Assembly (NCBI GenBank): GCA_023136715.1
Contig: JAGLQT010000002.1
Coordinates: forward strand, 1 to 23,027
Length of the DNA stretch: 23,027 nucleotides
Source: Gammaproteobacteria bacterium
GTDB taxonomy: Bacteria > Pseudomonadota > Gammaproteobacteria > SZUA-229
Direction of reading: 5' to 3'
Part shown: piece by piece, positions 16,814 through 23,027 of the stretch
Layout: each line of letters begins with the position of its first letter
How positions within the stretch are numbered: the first letter of the stretch is position 1
The notes under the pieces: generated by a model
The model's input: the letters and a program-made list of their open reading frames with translations, nothing else
What the model was told of the DNA's origin: nothing
Databases searched by the model: none
Position numbers and translations under genes: made by a program

Positions 16814-18217
16814 CTAAGGGACCTGAGGCAGGATAGAGAGTGCTTCTGGCTCAACAACTTCGTCTTTTCCGTTAACCCAACGTAAAACATCATAATAACT
16901 TCTTATGTTCTCTACATAACGCACCGGCTCCCAGCCTCGCGCATAACCGTGTTTTGTTTTTTTGTACCACTTACGCTTTGCCAGTAATGGTAATACCTGT
17001 TTAACGTCAACCCATTTGTTTGGGTCATTGCCCTGTTGTTCAGTTATAACGCGTGCGTCTTCTACATGTCCGTGACCTACGTTATATGCGGCAAGCGCCA
17101 TCCAGGTTTTATCGGGCTCATCTATGGTGCTATCGACCCTTGTGAGACGTGAAGCAAAATAACGTGCACCACCATCAATACTGCTCTTGGCATCAAGTCT
17201 ATTTTTCACTCCCATTTGTGCTGCCGTGGCCTGAGTTAGCATCATAATGCCGCGAACGCCGGTCGGTGATATGGCTTTTGGGTTCCAGTGCGACTCCTGA
17301 TAACCAATTGCCGCCAGTAATTGCCAGTCAAGGTCATTGAAGTCGGCGGCTTGCTCAAACATTTTTTGATACTTGGGTAGGCGCGATTCAATGTGACGTC
17401 TAAAAAATAAAGTGCCGACATAATCAAAATTTTCAGTGTGACCGTATGAGCGTTCTATGAGTCGGGTTAGTTCTCCATTGTTTTTAATACGCTCAAAAAA
17501 TTTAACAACGGCAACATATAAACTGTTGTCCTCGTTTTTAGGGAGCGCCCAGGCCAGTTCTTTTTTCTCGCCAATATCAAAAGCTGCGCGTAGATTTATC
17601 AGGAATCGCTGATTCAAAACTAGTTCATTGGAATCAGCGATGGTGTAATCAATGACCTCGTCGGATACGAGTTGCAATAATTCCTCACTTTCGAGTTTTT
17701 CATTATTTTTCCAGTCCAGGTCAGGGTAATTAGATTTCTCTGATACTAAAGTGTCCTGATGACTCGACTCGGCAACCACCTCAAGCAAGCCGTTTTTTAT
17801 ATCACTCAAGTCTTTAGGTCGATCATAGTTGATGTTGTAGACCAGTTGTTCAGTCACTTCCTGATAGCTGGGGCCGAATTTAAGAATCTCTTTTCTGGAT
17901 TCGGTGATCGACAGGCCGGCAGCGGCAATATGTGCACGACCATTTTTAATATCATCCAGTAAGCCACTGAATGAATTAGGCACAATTAAAGTTAATTTGA
18001 CACCAAGTTGATCGGCAAACATTTTTGCCAGATCGTATTCCAGGCCGGCAGGGCCATCAGCACCTTCGTAATAAGAAGTCGGGCTGTTGCGGGTGATCAC
18101 CTTGAGTTCTCCACTTTCGATAATCTGCTCTAAAACAGACTCATTGAGCAGTTTTGGTAAGCCATTAAAAATGAACACAATAATGCCTACTGTGACAACC
18201 AGTATAAAAGTGATCAA
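16814..18217 (-). CDS. mltF: Membrane-bound lytic murein transglycosylase F
   Basis: The protein has 467 residues from the TTG at 18217. A membrane anchor (about residues 2-19) leads into a solute-binding-protein-like domain (about 30-262, with GLEYDLAKMFADQLGVKL and LDYTIADS-like VIDYTIADS). The catalytic lysozyme-like SLT domain follows (about 290-440), with catalytic Glu308 in YQESHW and the SPTGVRGIMMLT, AAYNVG and YVENIR motifs. It cleaves peptidoglycan glycan strands to 1,6-anhydro products at the cell envelope. TTG 18217 has no ribosome site. An in-frame AUC at 18244 has AAGGA exactly 7 nt upstream and would add MPDRKSHFR, the expected positive-inside tip, so the true start may be there. 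It is divergent from the TlpA-like gene. Confidence 0.93.
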   Translation of the reverse strand: MITFILVVTVGIIVFIFNGLPKLLNESVLEQIIESGELKVITRNSPTSYYEGADGPAGLEYDLAKMFADQLGVKLTLIVPNSFSGLLDDIKNGRAHIAAAGLSITESRKEILKFGPSYQEVTEQLVYNINYDRPKDLSDIKNGLLEVVAESSHQDTLVSEKSNYPDLDWKNNEKLESEELLQLVSDEVIDYTIADSNELVLNQRFLINLRAAFDIGEKKELAWALPKNEDNSLYVAVVKFFERIKNNGELTRLIERSYGHTENFDYVGTLFFRRHIESRLPKYQKMFEQAADFNDLDWQLLAAIGYQESHWNPKAISPTGVRGIMMLTQATAAQMGVKNRLDAKSSIDGGARYFASRLTRVDSTIDEPDKTWMALAAYNVGHGHVEDARVITEQQGNDPNKWVDVKQVLPLLAKRKWYKKTKHGYARGWEPVRYVENIRSYYDVLRWVNGKDEVVEPEALSILPQVP

Positions 18218-18355
18218 TCGGAAATGAGATTTTCTATCGGGGATGTTTCTATCCTTATTGCAACGTATTAACTGAAGGATAGGTTATAGGTTGAGGGGTT
18301 GCTCTACAAGGGGGGTGTGGGGAATGGTAAGGATAGATGCATTAAATACTATATT

Positions 18356-18384
18356 TTGTGAGTGCTTTATAGTTACTGTATACT
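18356..18384 (+). promoter_or_regulatory. Sigma-70-like promoter of the TlpA-like gene
   Basis: TTGTGA (18356-18361) and TATACT (18379-18384) are 17 bp apart and match the consensus at four and five of six positions. Transcription would start about position 18391, one or two nucleotides before the ATG at 18393, so the mRNA would be leaderless or nearly so. Confidence 0.5.
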
Positions 18385-18392
18385 CCGCGGTC

Positions 18393-18863
18393 ATGAAAAT
18401 AATCATTTTACTACTAACTTTACTTACTTTGGTTAGCCCTCAGGCTTTGGCTCTCGATATCGGCTCAAAATCGCCTAATCTATTCGGCAGAACCCTGGAC
18501 GGTAAATTATTTCGCCTGTCTGATAAAACAGGCCCTGTCGTACTCAATTTCTTCTGGGTTGAATGTAAACCCTGTGTTAAGGAAATGCCCGAACTGGCTA
18601 GTCTGGGCTTGAAGCATCCAAAGATTGAAATGATTTCAGTTCATGTCGAAGATGAAGAACGATCAACCGTACAGGACTTTATAAACAGGCTGCCTGCTCA
18701 TCCTAAAACCATCGTAACGGCGTCACCAGCAGTTAAAGATGCTTTTGATATTCGAGGGCTGCCGCATACGGTAGTCATTAATAAGGGGAAAGTGGAGCTG
18801 GTTGTTGAGGGTTATACAGAAAAAAGTTTCTCAGCACTCAAACGACATATGAGTACTATGTAG
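18393..18863 (+). CDS. Periplasmic TlpA/ResA-like thioredoxin-fold protein
   Basis: The protein has 156 residues. The signal peptide is MKIIILLLTLLTLVSPQALA (cleavage about residue 20). The thioredoxin fold follows, with WVECKPC giving Cys58 and Cys61, the redox pair, and GLPHTVVI supplying the cis-proline loop. Proteins of this type reduce or oxidise thiols in the periplasm, often for cytochrome c maturation or metal-site assembly; the partner here is unknown. The ATG at 18393 is preferred because it begins a clean signal peptide. An in-frame ATG at 18324 would add 23 residues in front of it. No ribosome site precedes 18393, in line with the nearly leaderless transcript predicted from the promoter at 18356-18384. 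Confidence 0.88.
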   Translation: MKIIILLLTLLTLVSPQALALDIGSKSPNLFGRTLDGKLFRLSDKTGPVVLNFFWVECKPCVKEMPELASLGLKHPKIEMISVHVEDEERSTVQDFINRLPAHPKTIVTASPAVKDAFDIRGLPHTVVINKGKVELVVEGYTEKSFSALKRHMSTM

Positions 18864-18905
18864 CTTAGTTGTATAAGAATATTGTCAGCAGCCAATATGT
18901 TTATT

Positions 18906-18921
18906 TGTGATCAAGTTCACT
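18906..18921 (+). promoter_or_regulatory. CRP-like binding site, distal
   Basis: TGTGATCAAGTTCACT matches the CRP consensus TGTGA-N6-TCACA at nine of ten conserved positions. It lies about 140 nt upstream of the 19055 gene and 65 bp (centre to centre) from the second site. Confidence 0.6.
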
Positions 18922-18970
18922 TAATTTGACCTTTCTAATTCCTGTATTACCTGATAAAGTTTGTGCTAAT

Positions 18971-18986
18971 TGTGATAAAAATCACA
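18971..18986 (+). promoter_or_regulatory. CRP-like binding site, proximal (perfect TGTGA-N6-TCACA)
   Basis: TGTGATAAAAATCACA is a perfect match to both half-sites of the CRP/Vfr consensus. It lies 69 nt before the ATG at 19055. The A/T-rich spacer also fits. It argues for cAMP-CRP control of the three-gene operon downstream. The FNR core TTGAT-N4-ATCAA is not matched. Confidence 0.7.
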
Positions 18987-18997
18987 CTGTAAAAAAC

Positions 18998-19031
18998 TAA
19001 TAAAAACAAAAAAATAATAAAAACAAAAAAA
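18998..19031 (+). repeat. Perfect 17-bp tandem duplication in the operon leader
   Basis: TAATAAAAACAAAAAAA occurs twice in direct succession (18998-19014 and 19015-19031). Each copy contains a TAATAA that could act as a -10 element, and the whole is A-rich. It sits between the proximal CRP-like site and the AAAGGA ribosome site (19037-19042) of the next gene. A possible TATAAA (19034-19039) follows immediately. Confidence 0.9.
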
Positions 19032-19054
19032 GCTATAAAGGATGTAACAGTTGT

Positions 19055-20161
19055 ATGGGTGTCGCTTCAAGGATAGGTATTGCTTGTCTTTTTTTATTTG
19101 TATCGTCAATAAATCAGTTTGCTATCGCTAGCAATGAGCATTGCGATTTCCTGCCCGAGACAGCGCAACCAGCCTGGGTCGCTGGTGAGAACCGCCTGCC
19201 GGGGTATTATCTTGGCGTTGGTGAAAGCGATACCAGCCGTGGCAGTGCTGAAGCCCAGAAAATCGCCAAACAGCGCGCACTGGCAGACCTCTCCAGTAAC
19301 ATTTCCACCCATGTTACCCAAAGCCTGAGTATTCAGATCAATAGCAGCACCGGTGAAGACGTTTCCCAGAATAACTTCGAAGAACGCACCAAAGCCATTA
19401 CTCAGAACTCCATCAAAAACAGCACCCGCGAGGCTATCTGGTTGGATAGAGAAAGCTGCCGCCTGTGGATGCGGGTCAAAGTTTCTGAAAAAGAGGTCGA
19501 AGTTATCCAGCACAAAAGCCTCAACCAGATTCGCCTGGATCGCGCTGGACAGATGTATCAGACTGCATCGAACTCCAGTCAGCCACAGCTCACGCGCCTT
19601 GAGAAAATCGAAGACGCCATCCGGCAGATAAAAAATATCGACTTCACAGCATTACCGCTGGAAAGCCGAGAAAGTTATCTGAAAAAATACCGGGAATTAC
19701 AAATACATATCCTGTCTCAGTCAGGCAGTAACGAAGTACTCGTGGTCACGCTTTCAGACCAGGATCTAGCCAAATCCGTACACAAGGAACTGGCCTACAG
19801 AATAAGCACTGGCCTGAAAAATACTAAACACATTTATCCTGCGCCCTGTGAAAACAGAGATACCTGCCTGGGTTATGCACGCACCATGAGTGCCAAAAGG
19901 CTGGTACTCGTTTCTGTAAAAACGACCACATCCATTGGTGATATGGGTAGCACGCTTGGCACCATGCAATTGGCTTCGTCTCTTTATGATGTTGCAAGTG
20001 GTCGCCAACTAACTCAATTTCTGAATCAGCAGGGACAGGCACTTTCATTTAATGCCGATAACATCCCATGGAATCAGGCGATAGAAAGACTATTTAATCA
20101 GAACGTTGCAATCAAAAAACTAAAAGAAACTGCACGAGAGTGTAGTTACCAGAAATGCTAG
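19055..20161 (+). CDS. Exported LPP20-like protein of unknown function
   Basis: The protein has 368 residues. A signal peptide (about 1-26, cleavage near AIA-S) is followed by a region resembling the LPP20 lipoprotein family: PAWV (39-42), YYLGVGES (51-58), and a long helix of EAQKIAKQRALADLSSNIS ending near residue 150. There is no lipobox cysteine in the right place, so it is probably soluble in the periplasm. Cys30 and Cys135 could form a disulfide. The C-terminal half (about 220-368) has alternating strands and helices (VLVVTLSD, KRLVLVSVKTT, LYDVASGRQLTQ) that look like a CsgG/TolB-N-like alpha-beta domain; this is inference. Its codons seem richer in C at third positions than those of the TlpA-like gene before it, judged by eye. 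AAAGGA (19037-19042) is the ribosome site. The stop codon overlaps the ribosome site of the next gene. Confidence 0.8.
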   Translation: MGVASRIGIACLFLFVSSINQFAIASNEHCDFLPETAQPAWVAGENRLPGYYLGVGESDTSRGSAEAQKIAKQRALADLSSNISTHVTQSLSIQINSSTGEDVSQNNFEERTKAITQNSIKNSTREAIWLDRESCRLWMRVKVSEKEVEVIQHKSLNQIRLDRAGQMYQTASNSSQPQLTRLEKIEDAIRQIKNIDFTALPLESRESYLKKYRELQIHILSQSGSNEVLVVTLSDQDLAKSVHKELAYRISTGLKNTKHIYPAPCENRDTCLGYARTMSAKRLVLVSVKTTTSIGDMGSTLGTMQLASSLYDVASGRQLTQFLNQQGQALSFNADNIPWNQAIERLFNQNVAIKKLKETARECSYQKC

Positions 20162-20169
20162 GAGGATAC

Positions 20170-20979
20170 ATGAAGAAATTGGTATTAAATTTATTTTGTT
20201 GTTTTATTTTTCTATTTCAAACGGCAGCCTACGCGGCCAAACCCCCGCTGGTTCTAATGCCGGTTCAGGGCAAAGGTCTCAGTGCTGAAGATAGAGATAA
20301 CTATCGCATCGCGTTGCAGGAAGGTATGTCTAGCCGATATACCGTATTTGGTGGCGCAGAAGTCGAGAAAAAGCTACAGAAATACAGTGCTAAAACCTGT
20401 AATGCCAACGAGTGCTTGCAGGAAGTTGCTATCGACTTTCAGGGCGAGCTGATTGGGCGTCTCGTGGTAACCCCAAGTGGTGATGGTTATGTACTGGCGG
20501 TTGAAATCAAAAACATCTTTGACGACAAAGTCATTGAATCACGCAACATCCCCTGTGAAGACTGTAACAGCTTTGCCGTGATGAGAAAGCTCAAAGAGCT
20601 GGGTGAATTTACATCGATGGAAAAAGCCCAGGTCAGTATTTCCAGTCTTCCATTAATGAAAGGCGCGAGCATTTTTATTAACGACATCAACGTCGGTAAA
20701 GTTCCCGCGACCTTCAGAATGTCCCAGGGCGTACACGAAGTTCGCATCCAGACGGTCGACTACATCGGCGTACAGAAAATCGGCGTACAGAACGGTGACA
20801 AGAAGAAAATCCACATCGCGCTACTCAAGCGTGATGTCGACAAACCCGAAGAAGATGAAGGTTGGTCCATGCCCTGGTGGGGCTGGGCCTTGGGTGCTGT
20901 AGCCCTCGCCGGAGGCGGCGGTGGTGGCGGTGGTGATAGTAGTGAGCCAACAACAGGTGAGGTAACAGCGACATGGTAA
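20170..20979 (+). CDS. Exported PEGA-domain protein with C-terminal hydrophobic segment and poly-glycine
   Basis: The protein has 269 residues. After a signal peptide (1-23, AYAA) comes a TolB/CsgG-like alpha-beta domain (about 24-145) with cysteine pairs at Cys77/Cys82 and Cys129/Cys132. A PEGA-like domain follows (about 152-219), centred on GASIFINDINVGKVPATF, LEGVHEVRIQ-like GVHEVRIQ and KKIHIALL. The end has an acidic stretch (DKPEEDEG), a tryptophan-rich membrane segment (MPWWGWALGAVALA, 234-247), then eight glycines (248-255) and a short polar tail. PEGA domains usually sit in surface or wall-linked proteins. The ATG at 20170 has AGGAGG (20160-20165) 4 nt upstream, overlapping the previous stop. 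The last 7 nt overlap the lipoprotein gene, so the three genes are translationally linked. No function is known to me. Confidence 0.8.
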   Translation: MKKLVLNLFCCFIFLFQTAAYAAKPPLVLMPVQGKGLSAEDRDNYRIALQEGMSSRYTVFGGAEVEKKLQKYSAKTCNANECLQEVAIDFQGELIGRLVVTPSGDGYVLAVEIKNIFDDKVIESRNIPCEDCNSFAVMRKLKELGEFTSMEKAQVSISSLPLMKGASIFINDINVGKVPATFRMSQGVHEVRIQTVDYIGVQKIGVQNGDKKKIHIALLKRDVDKPEEDEGWSMPWWGWALGAVALAGGGGGGGGDSSEPTTGEVTATW

Positions 20980-22964
20980 CTAAAATTTTTAAAACAGCTT
21001 TATTGGCGATGGTTATAGGTTTAACCGCCTGTAATGACAAAGAACAGGATACCAGCATACAGGGAACTGGCTCGATAGCAGCCAAGATTATCTGGGGTGA
21101 TGAGGCGATACAATCAAAATCAGCTGATGGTCCTGCTTTGGCTGCGATTACCACAAACCCTGTCAATGACTTGCCGGCTGATCTGGTGACGGTACGTCTT
21201 ACCGTAGAAGGTAATGGCATCACACCAATATCAAAGACTTTTAATGCGGCTGATCGTACGGGTACGATTTCTGGTCTACCAGCAAATGAGACCCCATATA
21301 ACCTTGTGGTGGAAGGATTGAATGGGGCTTCAGAAGTTAAATACAGGGATGCTTCCACTGGTGCTACTGTTACAGCGGGTACGGTAACCTCGGTGAATGC
21401 TTATGCCCGATCGATAACGCAGGTAGTTTCAACATCGCCAGCTAATGTTGAGACAGGCGTGTCACCACTAGTAGGCATTCAGATTACCTTTGATACCTTA
21501 GTAGATCCTAGATATGTTGGTGCGGGTGATATTACCCTTGTGGACATGTCAACGAGTACTCAGGTACCGGGTGAAGTCGCGTATTATTTCGGTGGGACTT
21601 TTATCGTCACTTTTAACCCAACGGATCCTTTGAAAGATAACACCGATTATCAGGTGATTATTTCGGCTGATCTCAATGATTACTACGATAACCCCCTTCA
21701 AACGAGTTTCAGTTGGGAATTCACGACAGGCGTGGGTAAAACCTGGGGTGCTGCTGAGCTGGTAGAAACTGGCGACCAGGGTGATGCGCTTGATCCTCAA
21801 ATTGCCATTGATAGCAATGGCAATGCGATGGCCGTGTGGCAACAATCAGATGGTACACGTAATAATGTCTGGACGAATCGATATACTGCTGGCGGTAGCT
21901 GGGGTACGCCAGCACTGATCGAAACCGATGATACGGGTGATGCCATTAGTCCCCAAATAGCGATTGATGGTGCTGGTGATGCGATAGCAGTATGGACCCA
22001 GCATGATGGTACACGTAATAATGCCTGGACGAATCGTTATACTGCAGGCAGTGGTATCTGGGGTGGGCCTGCAAAGATCGAAGACGATGATCTAAAAGAT
22101 ATGACCGTAGAGCAAATTGTCATTGACGCTAACGATAATGCACTGGTTGTAGGTACATCTACAAGTAAGATCTGGTCAAATCGCTATACTACAGGCGGTG
22201 GATGGGGGGTGTCGCATGAAGAACTTGGTTCCGTTTACACATCTTCTGCGCCTCGAATTGCAGTTGATGTTGTCGGCAATGCAATAGCTATATGGGAAGA
22301 AAGTTATAGTGGTGCTTATGAGATTATATCTGATCACTATACGTTAAATATTGGATGGGGTGGGAAAACAAGGATTACATCGACTACTTATACTGAGCGT
22401 TTGCCCCAGATTACTTTCGATGGTGCTGGTAATGCACTTGCTTTATGGCGCGTGAACACGCCTGATATTGGCAGAGTCGAAGCGAGTCTTTATGCTCTCG
22501 GCGGTGATTGGGGAAACACCCAGGAGGTTTCACCTACTAACTTCTATAATAGTCCATCGGATAACCACCAGGTTGCTTCTGATGGCAATGGAAATATGAT
22601 GGCTGTCTGGCAACAGGGTAATGGTACTACTAATAGTATCGTGTCAAGAAGTTATACGATGAGTAATGGTTGGGGCGCAAGCGAAGGGGTTGAAAGTGCT
22701 GATGGAAACGCTATAAATCCTCAAATCGCGTTTGATGCTAATGGTCAAGCAATAGCCGTATGGGAGCAGTCTACCAATTTACGAAATAGTATCTGGGTTA
22801 ATCATTATAATGCTGGATGGAAGACGCCTGTGCTACTGGAAACGAACGATGTGGGACATGCATTTTCACCTCAAATTGCAGTGAATGCCAATGGTGATGC
22901 AGTCGTTACCTGGTACCAGTCAGATGGTACGCGTAATAATATTTACGCGAGTAGCTATAAGTAA
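20973..22964 (+). CDS. Outer-membrane lipoprotein with Big_5-like domain and eight-repeat beta-propeller-like domain
   Basis: The protein has 663 residues. The signal peptide ends in the lipobox GLTAC (residues 16-20), with Cys20 as the lipidated residue; Asn follows at +2, so sorting to the outer membrane is likely. An N-terminal immunoglobulin-like part (about 32-146) precedes a Big_5-like Ig domain (about 150-253, STSPANVETGVSPLVGIQITF to FSWEFTTG). Then come eight imperfect repeats of about 45-54 residues (258-663). The repeat pattern is WG-x-A-x-x-(I/V)E, then PQIA(I/V)D-x-x-GNA-x-AVW-x-Q, then NRYTAGG. The architecture suggests a surface-exposed binding or adhesion role; no enzyme motif is visible. 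It overlaps the PEGA gene by 7 nt and is followed by a terminator 24 nt after the stop. Confidence 0.85.
   Translation: MVTKIFKTALLAMVIGLTACNDKEQDTSIQGTGSIAAKIIWGDEAIQSKSADGPALAAITTNPVNDLPADLVTVRLTVEGNGITPISKTFNAADRTGTISGLPANETPYNLVVEGLNGASEVKYRDASTGATVTAGTVTSVNAYARSITQVVSTSPANVETGVSPLVGIQITFDTLVDPRYVGAGDITLVDMSTSTQVPGEVAYYFGGTFIVTFNPTDPLKDNTDYQVIISADLNDYYDNPLQTSFSWEFTTGVGKTWGAAELVETGDQGDALDPQIAIDSNGNAMAVWQQSDGTRNNVWTNRYTAGGSWGTPALIETDDTGDAISPQIAIDGAGDAIAVWTQHDGTRNNAWTNRYTAGSGIWGGPAKIEDDDLKDMTVEQIVIDANDNALVVGTSTSKIWSNRYTTGGGWGVSHEELGSVYTSSAPRIAVDVVGNAIAIWEESYSGAYEIISDHYTLNIGWGGKTRITSTTYTERLPQITFDGAGNALALWRVNTPDIGRVEASLYALGGDWGNTQEVSPTNFYNSPSDNHQVASDGNGNMMAVWQQGNGTTNSIVSRSYTMSNGWGASEGVESADGNAINPQIAFDANGQAIAVWEQSTNLRNSIWVNHYNAGWKTPVLLETNDVGHAFSPQIAVNANGDAVVTWYQSDGTRNNIYASSYK
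21744..22961 (+). repeat. Eight internal coding repeats of about 135-165 bp
   Basis: The units begin at the Trp codon of each WG (or WK) motif and encode one propeller-like blade each. GATGGTACACGTAATAATG is identical in units 1 (21849-21867) and 2 (22005-22023) and appears with one change in unit 8 near 22923. Units 3-5 have diverged strongly. The pattern points to repeated duplication, with units 1, 2 and 8 the most alike. Confidence 0.8.
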
Positions 22965-22987
22965 AAAGGACTGCTTATATTGCAAAT

Positions 22988-23013
22988 AAAAAAGCCCCGA
23001 AAGGGGCTTTTTT
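22988..23013. terminator. Strong factor-independent terminator with GAAA loop
   Basis: GCCCC (22994-22998), loop GAAA, GGGGC (23003-23007) form a stem flanked by six As (22988-22993) and six Ts (23008-23013). The A and T tracts extend the pairing, and the structure can work in both directions. It closes the operon of 19055-22964. Confidence 0.95.
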
Positions 23014-23027
23014 ATTTATGGCGGAGA

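Noticed and set aside
20825..21358. 177-codon minus-strand reading frame across the PEGA and lipoprotein genes
   Set aside because: It is antisense to two well-supported genes; its low-complexity His/Arg-rich end is simply the complement of the poly-glycine codons.
1..23027. CRISPR array, transposon or prophage
   Set aside because: No regularly spaced repeats outside coding sequence, no transposase or integrase reading frame, and the conserved chromosomal gene order is unbroken.

Overview
The window looks like a piece of gammaproteobacterial chromosome with a moderate, slightly AT-leaning base composition. The main argument is gene order: nadB is divergent from rpoE-rseA-rseB-rseC, and these are followed by lepA-lepB-DUF4845-rnc-era-recO, a classic gammaproteobacterial block. 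RseA, RseB, RseC, the DUF4845 protein and MltF all point the same way. I cannot name a genus from the sequence.

Layout. (1) 1-5518: a truncated Ste24-type M48 membrane protease on the minus strand, divergent from orn (oligoribonuclease). Then come a short palindromic repeat, a PLP aminotransferase paired with an orphan MerB-like (alkylmercury-lyase family) protein, and an MscS-type channel paired with a SAM methyltransferase. (2) 5594-8060, minus strand: nadB (L-aspartate oxidase) followed 4 nt later by a two-domain rhodanese with a CQSHHR active-site loop. (3) 8235-10979: the envelope-stress sigma factor operon rpoE-rseA-rseB-rseC, closed by two hairpins and a U-tract. No mucD/degP-like protease gene follows rseC. 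(4) 11117-16772: a small glutaredoxin-like gene, lepA, lepB, a DUF4845 gene, rnc, era and recO. These cover translation, protein secretion, RNA processing, ribosome assembly and DNA repair, and form one compact rightward unit. (5) 16814-18863: mltF (lytic transglycosylase) on the minus strand, divergent from a periplasmic TlpA-like thioredoxin.

(6) 18864-23013 is the least ordinary part. A 191-nt intergenic region carries two CRP-like palindromes 65 bp apart (centre to centre) and a perfect 17-bp tandem duplication. It leads into three tightly coupled genes that all encode exported proteins: an LPP20-like periplasmic protein, a PEGA-domain protein ending in a hydrophobic segment plus eight glycines, and a lipoprotein with a Big_5-like domain followed by eight propeller-like repeats. 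A strong GAAA-loop terminator closes the operon. I regard it as an undescribed, probably cAMP-CRP-controlled cell-envelope module of unknown function.

There is no CRISPR array, rRNA, tRNA, transposase or phage gene that I can support. No stretch of more than 300 bases lacks a gene.
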